From NCBI GenBank assembly GCA_040766985.1, contig JAXGPL010000016.1:1-61619 (forward strand): a stretch of 61,619 nt of DNA, read 5' to 3'. Shown here one piece after another: positions 25,379 through 34,254 of this stretch. The notes beneath the pieces were generated by a model. That model searched no databases, was not told the DNA's origin, and was given only the letters and a program-made list of their open reading frames with translations. The DNA is from JAXGPL01 sp040766985 (lineage in GTDB: Bacteria; Bacillota; Sulfobacillia; JAUYEG01). How positions within the stretch are numbered: the first letter of the stretch is position 1; the number at the start of each line of letters is the position of its first letter. A program made the translations under genes and the position numbers.

Positions 25379-26187
25379 GCTCCACTCCCGCCGGCAAACC
25401 GGAGGTACAACACCGTGCCGGTAACGGCCGCCAACGCAATGGACGCGACCGCGTCGAGCCCGGAAAGGCGCAGTTGCCGTAGCCTTGTACGGCCCTCGCC
25501 ACCGCGGTAGCAGCGCGCCTCCATGGCCGTGGCGAGGTCGTCGGCCCGCCGGAAGGCGCTCACAAAGAGGGGGACGAGCAGCGGGAGCAGGCTGCGGGCA
25601 CGCTGGACGATCCCGCCCGAGTTGAAGTCCGCGCCGCGGGCCATCTGGGCCTTCATGATCCGCTCAGCTTCTTCTAGCAAGGTCGGGATGAAGCGGAGCG
25701 CGATGGTCAGCATCAGCGCCAGTTCGTGGGCGGGAATCTCGATGCGCTTGCCTGGGGCCAGCAGGTATTCGAGGCCGTCCGTGAGCGCAATTGGCGCCGT
25801 GGTCAGGGTCAGCAGCGATGCGGTGATGACCAGCATCGACAACCGGAAACCCATCGCGATGGACATGGCGATGCCCTCACGGGTGACCGAAAGGCGCCAT
25901 ATCCGGAACACCACTTCGCCACGCGTGAGAAACAGGTTGATGACCACTGTGAACAGCAGGATGAACAGCACGGGACGCAGCGACCGCAGCATGTAGCCGA
26001 GGGGAATGCGCGCCGCGGCGAAGGACGCCAGGATGAACAGGCCCAGCAGGCCGTACGCCAGCCAGCCGTTGGCCATGAACAGGATGACCATTAGGACCAG
26101 CACCGCGATGATCTTGGTCCGCGGATCGAGGCGGTGGACTACGGAGTCGCCGGCCAGGTAGCGGCCGATCGCAATCGAACGCATCAT
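25375..26187 (-). CDS. ecfT: ECF transporter transmembrane component T
   Basis: A 270-residue integral membrane protein with about five to six helices, the scaffold of energy-coupling-factor vitamin transporters. The two coupling-helix Ala-Arg motifs are AQMARGADF and AMEARCYRGG; the second has Cys where Gly is usual. It overlaps truA downstream and ecfA2 upstream by four bases each. The substrate-binding S component is not in this window, as is normal for a shared (group II) module. Confidence 0.95.
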   Translation of the reverse strand: MMRSIAIGRYLAGDSVVHRLDPRTKIIAVLVLMVILFMANGWLAYGLLGLFILASFAAARIPLGYMLRSLRPVLFILLFTVVINLFLTRGEVVFRIWRLSVTREGIAMSIAMGFRLSMLVITASLLTLTTAPIALTDGLEYLLAPGKRIEIPAHELALMLTIALRFIPTLLEEAERIMKAQMARGADFNSGGIVQRARSLLPLLVPLFVSAFRRADDLATAMEARCYRGGEGRTRLRQLRLSGLDAVASIALAAVTGTVLYLRFAGGSGA

Positions 26188-27071
26188 CGCGGCTCACCAC
26201 GATCTGCCGCCCTGCGGGCCTTGATCGCCGCGGCGATGAGGTCGGCGGTTTCCGTTACGTCTCGCGCGCTGGCAGGGACTTGCCAGCCGAGGCGGCGGAG
26301 GCCTTCGAGCACCTTAACCGTTAGCGGAACGTCCAGGCCCAGCTCCCGAAGCGCGTCGCCGCGGGCAAAAACCTCGGTGGGAGGCCCGTCCATCACCAGG
26401 CGGCCGCCCGCCATGACCAGCAGGCGGTCCGCCAATCGTGCGACATCGTGCATGTCGTGTGAGATCAGGACGACGGTCAGCCCCCGTTCGCGGTGGAGCC
26501 GTTTGATCTGCCCGAGGATCTCCTCGCGGCCTCTGGGGTCGAGCCCCACTGCGGGCTCGTCCAGCACCAGGACGCTGGGGTCCATCGCCAGTACGCCGGC
26601 GATCGCCACACGCCGCATCTGGCCGCCGCTCAGGGCAAACGGCGAACGGTCGCCGATTTCGGCGGGATCCAACCCAACCGCCACGAGCGCCGCGGCAGCC
26701 CTCTGCCTTGCTTGCTCCTGCGGCACACCCAGGTTGCGCGGGCCGAATGAAACATCGCCCACCACGGTGTCCTCAAACAACTGGTGCTCCGGAAACTGAA
26801 ACACCATGCCGACCTTCTGCCGCAGCCACCGGAGGTCCCTGCGTCCCTCATCAGAGGTGATGTCGCGCCCGTCGACCAGCACCCGGCCGTCGGTGGGTCG
26901 CAAAAGCCCGTTGAGGGTCTGCGCCAGGGTGGATTTGCCGCTGCCCGTCGGCCCGATCAACGCGATGAACTCGCCGTCGGCGATCTGCAGGTCAACACCA
27001 TTCAAAGCCCGCACCGCCTGTGGCGTCCCGGGCAGATAGGTGTGGCCGACCCCGGTGATCTCAATCGGCAC
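26184..27071 (-). CDS. ecfA2: ECF transporter ATP-binding protein EcfA2
   Basis: A 295-residue ABC ATPase. Walker A GPTGSGKST (about 40-48), Q-loop VFQFPEHQLFEDTV, signature LSGGQMRRVAIAG, Walker B VLVLDEPAVGLD and the switch His in LISHDMHDV. The start GTG 27071 lies inside the end of ecfA1 (11-base overlap). It forms the energizing heterodimer with EcfA1 and binds EcfT. Confidence 0.95.
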   Translation of the reverse strand: MPIEITGVGHTYLPGTPQAVRALNGVDLQIADGEFIALIGPTGSGKSTLAQTLNGLLRPTDGRVLVDGRDITSDEGRRDLRWLRQKVGMVFQFPEHQLFEDTVVGDVSFGPRNLGVPQEQARQRAAAALVAVGLDPAEIGDRSPFALSGGQMRRVAIAGVLAMDPSVLVLDEPAVGLDPRGREEILGQIKRLHRERGLTVVLISHDMHDVARLADRLLVMAGGRLVMDGPPTEVFARGDALRELGLDVPLTVKVLEGLRRLGWQVPASARDVTETADLIAAAIKARRAADRGEPR

Positions 27072-27903
27072 CTGCCCGCACCTCCGAAATGGCCGCGACG
27101 AGTTCGTCTATCGACAAGATGCCTGCGGCAATGCCTACGCCGCGCGCCCGGAGCGCGCTGCCGACTTGCACGATCGTCGGCAAGTCGAGCCCGTAAGCCT
27201 CAAGGTCGGTCTCGCGGGCGAAGACAGCCGCGGGGTGGTCGTCGATTACGATGCGGCCCTCATGCATCACCAGCACGCGCTTGGCCTGCACGGCTTCGTC
27301 CATGTGGTGGGTGATCTGGACCACGGTAAGGCCCAGATCCCGGTTCAGTTCGGCCATCAGGCCGAGAAGCTCCGCCCGCCCCACCGGGTCGAGCATGGAC
27401 GTCGCTTCGTCAAGGACCAGGCACAGCGGCTGCATCGCCAGGGCCCCGGCAATCGCGACCCGCTGCTTCTGCCCTCCGGACAGGAGGTGGGGCTCGCGGC
27501 GGCAAAATTCTGCCATCCCAACCCGTTGCAGCGCGGCGTCGACGCGAGCGCGGATTTCCGCCGAGGGCACGCCGAGGTTTTCCGGGCCGAACGCGACATC
27601 TTCCTCGACTATCGTCGCGACGATCTGGTTGTCCGGGTTCTGAAACACCATGCCGACCCGGCGACGGATATCCCAAAGCTTGCCGGGATCCGCGGTGTCC
27701 ATCCCGTCCACAAAGACCTTGCCCTGGCATGGCAAGAGCAGGGCGTTAAGGTGCTTGGCCAGCGTGGACTTACCGGATCCGTTGGGGCCGACGATGGCGA
27801 CCCACTCGCCGGAAGCGATGGAGAGGTCAATACCGTTTAGGGCCGGAGACTTCGCGCCGGCGTACCGGTGCGAGAGTCCCTCGGCCCTGATCAACTCGGA
27901 CAT
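27061..27903 (-). CDS. ecfA1: ECF transporter ATP-binding protein EcfA1
   Basis: A 280-residue ABC ATPase. Walker A GPNGSGKSTLAKHLN, Q-loop VFQNPDNQIVATIVEEDVAF (the NPD-Q form typical of EcfA1), signature LSGGQKQRVAIAGALA, Walker B LVLDEATSMLDP, switch His in ITHHMDEA. ATG 27903 has TAGGAT upstream; the longer frame to 27939 has no SD. It is the first gene of the ecfA1-A2-T module after rplQ. Confidence 0.95.
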   Translation of the reverse strand: MSELIRAEGLSHRYAGAKSPALNGIDLSIASGEWVAIVGPNGSGKSTLAKHLNALLLPCQGKVFVDGMDTADPGKLWDIRRRVGMVFQNPDNQIVATIVEEDVAFGPENLGVPSAEIRARVDAALQRVGMAEFCRREPHLLSGGQKQRVAIAGALAMQPLCLVLDEATSMLDPVGRAELLGLMAELNRDLGLTVVQITHHMDEAVQAKRVLVMHEGRIVIDDHPAAVFARETDLEAYGLDLPTIVQVGSALRARGVGIAAGILSIDELVAAISEVRAGAD

Positions 27904-27942
27904 TTCGGTTATCCTACCTAGGCTCCCGGCAAGGGCCAAGCC

Positions 27943-28281
27943 CTAGACCAGTTCGAGATAAACCATTGGGGCGGCATCGCCACGCCGGGTATCCGCCATG
28001 ATGATTCTGGTATAGCCGCCCGGACGGTCCTGGTACCGGGGCGCGATCTTGTCGAACAGTTTTTTCGTGACGTCCTCGTCGAGCAGGTACGTGGCCGCCA
28101 GCCGCCTCGAATGCAGGTCGTTGCGCTTGGCCATCGTAATCAGCTTCTCGGCGATCGAGTTGACCTCGGTCGCCTTGCCCTGAGTGGTCATGATGCGTTC
28201 ATTGGCGAATAAGGCCGTCGTCAGGCTGCGGAACAGAGCTCTGCGGCCGGACTTGGTACGGCCGAGTTTGGCGTATGTCAT
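27943..28281 (-). CDS. rplQ: 50S ribosomal protein L17
   Basis: 112 residues, complete: KLGRTKSGRRALFRSLTTALF at the N-terminus and GGYTRIIMADTRRGDAAPMVYLELV at the C-terminus are the family ends. It is six bases after rpoA, closing the alpha operon. Confidence 0.97.
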   Translation of the reverse strand: MTYAKLGRTKSGRRALFRSLTTALFANERIMTTQGKATEVNSIAEKLITMAKRNDLHSRRLAATYLLDEDVTKKLFDKIAPRYQDRPGGYTRIIMADTRRGDAAPMVYLELV

Positions 28282-28287
28282 CGGGGA

Positions 28288-29231
28288 TCACTCCTCAGGC
28301 TCAGCCAGGGCAAGGCCCAGCGCGCCAAGCTTCTGCTTGACTTCCTCAAGCGACTTCTTGCCCAGGTTGCGCACCTTGACCATGTCGTTCTCGGTCCGCG
28401 CACAGAGGTCGCCGATGGTGTTGATGCCGGCCCGCTTCAGGCAGTTGAATGAGCGTACCGACAGCTCAAGCTCTTCGATCGGCAGCTCGAGCAGGCGGGT
28501 CTCGGTCTCCGACTCCCGCTCGACCAGCAGCGACTGCTCCTGTTGCTCACCGCCCAGCGTGATGAACAACTGGAGGTGCTCGGCCATGATCCGGGCGGCA
28601 AGGCTCATGGCTTCGTCAGGCAAGAGGCTGCCGTCGGTGTTTACCTCGATCGACAGTTTGTCGTAGTCGGTGCGATGGCCGACGCGGGTGGCCTCAACGG
28701 TGTAGTTGACGCGCCTGACGGGCGTGAAGATAGTCGATCGGAACAACCCCGATCGGCTGGCCTTCGTCTTTGTTGCGGTCGGCCGAAACGTAGCCGCGGC
28801 CACGCTTCGCCGTCATTTCCATGGTCAAACGGGCGCCGTCCGCCAGAGTGGCGATGTGCAGGTCGGGTTGAGAATCTCGACGTCGGCGTCGGCCATGATC
28901 GCCTCGGCTGTCAGGACTCCAGGCCCGATTGCGTCAACACGGAGGACCTTCTCTCGTCGCCGACCATCCGCAGCCGCAGTTGCTTGACGTTGAGGATGAT
29001 GTCGGTCGTGTCCTCCACCACTCCGGGGATCGTCGAGAACTCGTGCAAAACACCCTCGATCCGGACCGTGGTCACGGCGGCCCCTGGCAGGGAAGAGAGC
29101 AGGATGCGTCGCAAGGAGTTGCCAAGGGTAACACCATAACCGCGCTCAAGCGGCTCAACCTCATAGACGGCCGTCCTGCCGTCTGGGGAGACGTGGACGC
29201 ACTCAATGCGCGGTTTCTCCATACCCAGCAT
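28288..29231 (-). CDS. rpoA: DNA-directed RNA polymerase alpha subunit, interrupted by three apparent frameshifts
   Basis: The N-terminal part (MEKPRIECVHVSP... ERGYGVTLGNSLRRILLSSLPG... FSTIPGVVEDTTDIILN) reads in frame from 29231 and stops at 28911. The middle (VLRVDAIGPGVLTAEAIM) continues in a second frame, then (LHIATLADGARLTMEM... DRNKDEGQPIGVVPID) in a third, and the C-terminal part (IFTPVRRVNYTVEATRVGHR... through the alpha-CTD NCLKRAGINTIGDLC) reads to 28288. Shifts lie near 28948-28956, 28861-28866 and 28730-28735. Restoring four bases gives 315 residues, the usual RpoA length. Every domain is conserved, so sequence error is more likely than loss of an essential gene. Confidence 0.9.
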
Positions 29232-29249
29232 CAGTAGTAAAGCTCCCCC

Positions 29250-29876
29250 TTACCTCGAGTAAAGCTCAATGATCATCTGCTCGGCGACCGGGGCGTCGAT
29301 CTCTTCCCGCAGCGGCATGCGCAAAACCTTGCCGCGCAGGTTCGTGAAGTCCACATCCAGCCAGCCGGGCACATTGCGCTGGTTGCCGGCTTCGGCCGCA
29401 CCCTGGATCACAGGGATGCTGCGGCTCTTCTCGCGGATCGACACTGTGTCGCCTTCCTTGACCAGGAACGACGGGACGTCGACCTTGCGCCCGTTGACCT
29501 CGAAGTGACCGTGCCTTACGAGTTGCCTCGCCTCCGGCCGTGAATCGGCGAACCCCATCCGGTAGGCGACATTGTCAAGCCTCCGCTCCAGCAGTTGGAG
29601 CAGCAGCGTGCCCGTGACGCCCTTGGACTTGGCGGCCCGGGCGAAGTACCGCCTGAACTGCCGCTCGAAGACGCCGTAGACCCGGCGGGCCTTCTGCTTC
29701 TCGCGAAGCTGCGTGCCGTACGCGGTGGGCTTGCGGCGGGATTGCCCGTGCATCCCGGGCGGCTCGCCCCGCCGGTCCACGGCGCACTTGTCGCTATAGC
29801 ATCGCTCCCCCTTGAGGAAGAGCTTCATGCCCTCGCGCCGGCAAAGCCGGCACACGGGCCCAGTGTATCTAGCCAA
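29250..29876 (-). CDS. rpsD: 30S ribosomal protein S4
   Basis: 208 residues. Four N-terminal cysteines (CRLCRREG, C27 and C32 region RCYSDKCAVD) form the zinc-binding S4 variant; the S4 RNA-binding domain follows (LERRLDNVAYRMGFADSRPEARQLVRHGH). TTG 29876 has GGAGGTGG. Alpha operon position between rpsK and rpoA. Confidence 0.97.
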   Translation of the reverse strand: MARYTGPVCRLCRREGMKLFLKGERCYSDKCAVDRRGEPPGMHGQSRRKPTAYGTQLREKQKARRVYGVFERQFRRYFARAAKSKGVTGTLLLQLLERRLDNVAYRMGFADSRPEARQLVRHGHFEVNGRKVDVPSFLVKEGDTVSIREKSRSIPVIQGAAEAGNQRNVPGWLDVDFTNLRGKVLRMPLREEIDAPVAEQMIIELYSR

Positions 29877-29900
29877 ACAGTTCCACCTCCGCCGTAATCC

Positions 29901-30290
29901 CTACACCCGGCGCCGCTTCGGCGGCCTGCAGCCGTTGTGCGGGATCGGGGTAACGTCCTTGATCGAGTTGACCTCAAGACCCGCGGCCTGAAGCGAGCGG
30001 ATCGCGGCCTCGCGTCCCGAACCGGGGCCTTTAACGAAGACCTCGACCTCGCGCATTCCGTGTTCCATCGCGGCCCGGGCGGCCTTCTCGGCAGCCATCT
30101 GAGCCGCAAACGGGGTGCTCTTCTTGCTGCCCTTGAAACCCATGCCCCCCGAAGTGGCCCACGACACGGCGTTGCCCTGCGGGTCGGTGATTGTAATGAT
30201 GGTGTTGTTAAAACTCGACTTGATGTGCGCCATGCCCCGCTCGATCAGCTTGCGCTCGCGGCGCCGAGGCGCTGCACCCCTACGTGCCAA
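29901..30290 (-). CDS. rpsK: 30S ribosomal protein S11
   Basis: 129 residues; AHIKSSFNNTIITITDPQGNAVSWATSGG (family core), and C-terminal DVTPIPHNGCRPPKRRRV. TTG 30290 behind GGGAGGTC. Confidence 0.97.
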   Translation of the reverse strand: MARRGAAPRRRERKLIERGMAHIKSSFNNTIITITDPQGNAVSWATSGGMGFKGSKKSTPFAAQMAAEKAARAAMEHGMREVEVFVKGPGSGREAAIRSLQAAGLEVNSIKDVTPIPHNGCRPPKRRRV

Positions 30291-30309
30291 TGCAGAAGAC
30301 CTCCCTCAA

Positions 30310-30681
30310 CTACTTCTTGCGCCGCACGCCGACGGTCCGCTTGGGCCCTTTGCGGGTCCGGGCGTTGGTCTGCGTCCGCTGGCCGCGGACCGGCAGACCC
30401 CGACGGTGACGCAAGCCGCGATATGAGCCGATGTCGACCAGGCGCTTAATGTTCATCTGGACTTCGCGCTGCAAATCGCCCTCGACCTTGTACTCACGGT
30501 CGATGCATTCGCGCAAACGACTGATTTCCTCTTCGGTTAAGTCCCGGACCCTGGTGTCGGGGTTGACCCCGGTCTTGCTCAGGATCTCGCGGGAGCGAAA
30601 CCACCCCACGCCGAAGATATAGGTCAAAGCGGCTTCGACTCGCTTCTCGCGGGGTAGGTCAACACCTGCGATACGTGCCAA
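30310..30681 (-). CDS. rpsM: 30S ribosomal protein S13
   Basis: 123 residues; MARIAGVDLPREKRVEAALTYIFGVG and the C-terminal GLPVRGQRTQTNARTRKG are diagnostic. TTG 30681 behind GGGGGTG. It contacts S19 and tRNA at the ribosomal head. Confidence 0.97.
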   Translation of the reverse strand: MARIAGVDLPREKRVEAALTYIFGVGWFRSREILSKTGVNPDTRVRDLTEEEISRLRECIDREYKVEGDLQREVQMNIKRLVDIGSYRGLRHRRGLPVRGQRTQTNARTRKGPKRTVGVRRKK

Positions 30682-30704
30682 TTAGTACACCCCCATGTCC
30701 CGGA

Positions 30705-30818
30705 CTAACCCTGGCGCTGCTTGTGCCTCGGGTTGACGCAGATAACTCGGACCACGCCTTCCCGCCGCACGATCTTGCATTTCTCACATATCTTCTTGAC
30801 CGACGGGCGCACCTTCAT
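30705..30818 (-). CDS. rpmJ: 50S ribosomal protein L36
   Basis: A 37-residue protein read directly from the sequence: it starts MKVRPSVKKICEKCKIV, continues RREGVVRVICVNPRHKQ and ends RQG. The zinc ligands Cys11, Cys14, Cys27 and His32 are all present (C+ type). ATG 30818, stop 30705-30707. Position between infA and rpsM is canonical. Confidence 0.97.
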   Translation of the reverse strand: MKVRPSVKKICEKCKIVRREGVVRVICVNPRHKQRQG

Positions 30819-30930
30819 CGATTATTCCCTCCAAAACACCTGCTAGACCAGCAGTGTCCGGCCGCCGCCCGTACCCCCGGCCCGTGGATCAAGGGCGGGG
30901 TGCATAAGGGCGGGGCAGCTTACCCCCACG

Positions 30931-31149
30931 CTACCGGTAGCGGTAGACGATCCGGCCGCGAGAAAGGTCATATGGCGACAACTCGAGCAACACGCGGTCC
31001 CCCGGCAGAATCCTGATGAAGTTGAGCCGGATCTTGCCGGAAACATGCGCAAGAACCTTGTGTCCATTGTCCAACTCCACGCGAAACATGGCGTTGGGCA
31101 AGGGCTCGATTACTCTCCCTTCGACCTCAATCACATCGCTCTTGGGCAC
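30931..31149 (-). CDS. infA: Translation initiation factor IF-1
   Basis: 72 residues, an S1-like OB fold: KSDVIEVEGRVIEPLPNAMF... VLAHVSGKIRLNFIRILPGDRV... YDLSRGRIVYRYR. The start is GTG 31149 with AGGAGG twelve bases upstream; the longer frame to 31200 includes that SD and is not used. An ATG nearby is out of frame. Confidence 0.95.
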   Translation of the reverse strand: MPKSDVIEVEGRVIEPLPNAMFRVELDNGHKVLAHVSGKIRLNFIRILPGDRVLLELSPYDLSRGRIVYRYR

Positions 31150-31178
31150 TTGCTGGCATAACCTCCTAATACCGCTGC

Positions 31179-31520
31179 TTAATGATCGGTGGCCAGGCAC
31201 GACAGGCCCGGCTCCGCTTCCGGCTGCACCGCGGCGAGCCCAGCCTCGAGGAGCATCCGCTGCAGTGCGGAGCGTACCTCGGCGTTTCTGACCGTACCCC
31301 CGGCGGCCGCCTTTTCCGCCAATTCCTCGGCGTAAAGCTCGTAGGCCACCAGGTGACGCTGATTCTTGCGCTTGGGCGACTCGAGCCTCCGGCGCTCACC
31401 GTCGGCGAGCAGGACGAATCCGTCCCCGCCGACGCCGCAGACCAGGTAATGCTGATCTACGTCGCGTCCCGCCCGCGAGGTGACCAGTTGCCACACCCGG
31501 ACTTGCTCACTTCCGGTCAT
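31179..31520 (-). CDS. KOW-domain RNA-binding protein
   Basis: 113 residues. The N-terminal KOW/L14e-like motif reads VWQLVTSRAGRDVDQHYLVCGV, then DGERRRLESPKRKNQRHL. This small protein sits between map and infA in many Firmicutes and is assumed to bind rRNA. ATG 31520 overlaps the map stop by one base (TGATG). Confidence 0.88.
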   Translation of the reverse strand: MTGSEQVRVWQLVTSRAGRDVDQHYLVCGVGGDGFVLLADGERRRLESPKRKNQRHLVAYELYAEELAEKAAAGGTVRNAEVRSALQRMLLEAGLAAVQPEAEPGLSCLATDH

Positions 31521-32278
31521 CACTCGGCCTCCGCCGTGAGGATCAACGGTCCGTCGGCCGTAATCGCGACCGTATGCTCGAAGTGGGCGGACAACGAGCC
31601 GTCCGCCGTGACCACAACCGGCCATCCGTCGTTGTCCACGGTCTCTGCCGCGAACCCGCCGAAGGCCAGCATCGGCTCAAGAGCCAGAGTCATCCCGGCC
31701 GAAAGCTCGACGCCTGTCCCCGGTTGGCCGAAGTTGGCCACCCAGGGCTCTTCATGCATGCGCCGGCCGATGCCGTGGCCGCCGTAGTCCCGGACCACCG
31801 AGAAACCCTCGGCCAAAGCGGTCGTCTCGACCGCGGCACCGATGTCGCCGAGGTGGTTGCCCGGCACGGCAGCCACAATGGCCCTTCTGAGCGCCCTTTC
31901 CGTCGTGTCCAGCAGCCGCCTCGCCTGAGGAGAAATCTCCCCCACGCCCACGGTGAATGCCATATCCGAGCACCAACCGCGGTAGACCACACCGATGTCC
32001 ACGCTCACGATGTCACCGGTAGCCAGCCGCCGCGTGGATGGGACGCCATGGACGATCTCGTCGTTGATCGAGATACAAGCGCTGGCTGGAAAACCATACA
32101 AACCTTTGAAACCGGGCAGCCCGCCCAGCGCCAGGATACGCCGCTCGGCGATCCGGTCCAGCTCCGCCGTCGTGACCCCGGGGGCCACCGCGGCGGCGAT
32201 CTCCCTTGCGACCTTGGCGGCAATCGAACCGGAGTGCCGCATGTGCTCGAGATCCCTGGCGCTCTTAATGCCGATCAC
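31520..32278 (-). CDS. map: Methionine aminopeptidase, type I
   Basis: 252 residues, a class Ia enzyme that removes N-terminal Met. Metal ligands: Asp in VSVDIGVVYRGWCSD (two Asp), His in YGGHGIGRRMHEEPWV, Glu in LALEPML and Glu in FEHTVAI. GTG 32278 lies behind CAGGAG, two bases after the adk stop. Confidence 0.96.
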   Translation of the reverse strand: MIGIKSARDLEHMRHSGSIAAKVAREIAAAVAPGVTTAELDRIAERRILALGGLPGFKGLYGFPASACISINDEIVHGVPSTRRLATGDIVSVDIGVVYRGWCSDMAFTVGVGEISPQARRLLDTTERALRRAIVAAVPGNHLGDIGAAVETTALAEGFSVVRDYGGHGIGRRMHEEPWVANFGQPGTGVELSAGMTLALEPMLAFGGFAAETVDNDGWPVVVTADGSLSAHFEHTVAITADGPLILTAEAE

Positions 32279-32280
32279 TG

Positions 32281-32949
32281 CTACTGCTCCTGCCCGATGC
32301 CCAGCGCGCCGAGAATCCGCTCCTGGACCACGTCCGGCGTGCCCACGCCGTCGACTTCGTAGAGAAGGCCCTTTTCCCTGTAGTACTGGATCAAAGGGGC
32401 GGTACTGGAGAGGTAGACTTCCAGCCGCTTGCGGATCGTCTCCTCGCTGTCGTCTGAACGTTGATACAGCTCTCCGCCGCACTCGCAACGCCCTTCGACT
32501 TGCGGGGGCAACGAATATCGATTATACACCCTGCCGCACACGCGGCATATCAACCTGCCCGCCTGCCGGCGAACCAACAGGTCTTCGGGCACGCTGAGGT
32601 ACAGAGCGTGAGTGACACGCTGCCCGCGCTCGCCCAGGAATCGATCCAAAAACTCCGCCTGTGCAATCGTGCGGGGATAGCCATCCAGCAGTACCCCCGG
32701 GAGGTACTCGGGCTGCTCCAACGTCTCGGCCACCAACTGGAACAGCACATCGTCGGGTACGAGCAGGCCCTTGTCCATATAGGCCTTGGCCGCCAGGCCG
32801 CCCGGAGTCCCTGCCGCCGCCGCGCGGCGCAGCATCTCGCCCGTCACGACCACAGGCAACCCCAGGTACTCGGCCAAGACCGCAGCCTGTGTGCCTTTGC
32901 CGCAGGCCGGGGGCCCCATGAACACGATGCGATATTGCTGCTCAGCCAT
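32281..32949 (-). CDS. adk: Adenylate kinase
   Basis: 222 residues, ATP + AMP = 2 ADP. P-loop MGPPACGKGTQ (Ala-Cys where Gly-Ala is usual), GYPRTIAQ NMP-binding stretch, and a long LID with a zinc site CRVCG... CECGG (Cys4), the form found in Gram-positives. ATG 32949 behind GGCGGG; TTG 32958 is an alternative. Confidence 0.95.
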   Translation of the reverse strand: MAEQQYRIVFMGPPACGKGTQAAVLAEYLGLPVVVTGEMLRRAAAAGTPGGLAAKAYMDKGLLVPDDVLFQLVAETLEQPEYLPGVLLDGYPRTIAQAEFLDRFLGERGQRVTHALYLSVPEDLLVRRQAGRLICRVCGRVYNRYSLPPQVEGRCECGGELYQRSDDSEETIRKRLEVYLSSTAPLIQYYREKGLLYEVDGVGTPDVVQERILGALGIGQEQ

Positions 32950-32964
32950 TGCCGTCAACCCGCC

Positions 32965-34254
32965 TTACCTTAGGAAACCTTGATAATGCCGCAGCAGGAG
33001 GTGGCTCTCGATCTGTTTCATGGTTTCCAGTGCGACACTGACTACAATCAACAGGGCGGTGCCGCCGAAATGGACGTTGGGCACACCCGTGATTCTCATG
33101 ATGAAGTTAGGCATGATTGCGATGACCGCCAGGAACAGGGCCCCAACCAGGGTTAGCCTGGTTAGGACGCGATCGAGGAACATTGTCGTCGGCCTGCCGG
33201 GCCGGATACCCGGGACGAACCCGCCGTATTTCTTAAGGTTGTTGGCTACGTCGACCGGGTTGAACGTGATCGCCGTGTAGAAATACGTAAAGCCGATGAT
33301 CAGGATGAACTCCAGCGCGAGAAACACCCATGATTCAAAATCCAGGACGGTTGTGATCCACTTGGCAATCGGATGCGTGAAAAAGGACGCGATCGTCGTC
33401 GGAAATGCGAGCAGCGACGTCGCGAAGATCACCGGGATAACGCCGGCCTGGTTGATCTTCATCGGAATGTGGGTCGACTGCCCGCCGTACATCTTGCGGC
33501 CCACAACGCGCTTTGCGTACTGGACCGGGATGCGTCTTTCGCCCTCTTGAATGGCTACTACCGCTGCGATGACGATCAAGCCGATGGCAGCGAGAAAGAG
33601 CAGGTTAAGTACGCCGACTCCCTGCTCTGCGTTCGTCGTGATCAGCCTGAACCCGGCGGCGCTGACGTAGCTCCAGAGCTTGATGAGACCTTGAGGGGCC
33701 CGCGACACGATACCGGCGAAGATGATCAGCGAGATGCCGTTGCCGATGCCGTGTTCGGTGATCTGCTCGCCGAGCCACATCAGGAAGACCGAGCCGGCGG
33801 TCAACGCGACCGCGATCATCAGATACGAACCAAATGACGGCGCAAGGACCGCCTGCCGAAGGCCGTACGCCATACCAAGGCCCTCAAGCATGCCCAATAC
33901 GAGCGTGCCGTAGCGGGTGTACTGCTGTAGCTTGCGCCTGCCCTCTTCGCCTTCCTTGGCCATCTCTTCCCACGCCGGGATGATCATCTGCAGAAGGCTC
34001 ATGATAATCGAAGCCGTGATGTACGGTGTGACACTCATGGCCAACACCGAGAAGCTGCTGAACGCGCCCCCGGAGAACAAGTCGATCAGGCCGAGCAGCG
34101 AGCCCTGCCCGATCAGCTCGCGGATAGCCGCGACGTTGATGCCCGGGACCGTGATGTGCGTGCCGACCCTGATTACGACGAGCATCCAGAACGTGAACAT
34201 GATCCGCCTGCGCAGATCGGGGACCCGGAACGCGCTCCGCAGCGACGAGAACAA
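32965..34254 (-). CDS. secY: Preprotein translocase subunit SecY
   Basis: 429 residues with ten predicted membrane segments; plug-region text FSGGAFSSFSVLAMSVTPYITASIIMSL and the cytoplasmic loop PVQYAKRVVGRKMYGGQSTHIPMKIN are diagnostic. TTG 34254 abuts the rplO stop. It forms the Sec channel with SecE and SecG. Confidence 0.97.
   Translation of the reverse strand: MFSSLRSAFRVPDLRRRIMFTFWMLVVIRVGTHITVPGINVAAIRELIGQGSLLGLIDLFSGGAFSSFSVLAMSVTPYITASIIMSLLQMIIPAWEEMAKEGEEGRRKLQQYTRYGTLVLGMLEGLGMAYGLRQAVLAPSFGSYLMIAVALTAGSVFLMWLGEQITEHGIGNGISLIIFAGIVSRAPQGLIKLWSYVSAAGFRLITTNAEQGVGVLNLLFLAAIGLIVIAAVVAIQEGERRIPVQYAKRVVGRKMYGGQSTHIPMKINQAGVIPVIFATSLLAFPTTIASFFTHPIAKWITTVLDFESWVFLALEFILIIGFTYFYTAITFNPVDVANNLKKYGGFVPGIRPGRPTTMFLDRVLTRLTLVGALFLAVIAIMPNFIMRITGVPNVHFGGTALLIVVSVALETMKQIESHLLLRHYQGFLR

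Noticed and set aside
28730..28956. Programmed frameshifting in rpoA
   Set aside because: Three shifts with no slippery site or stimulatory structure, in a gene not known to use recoding; sequence error is simpler.
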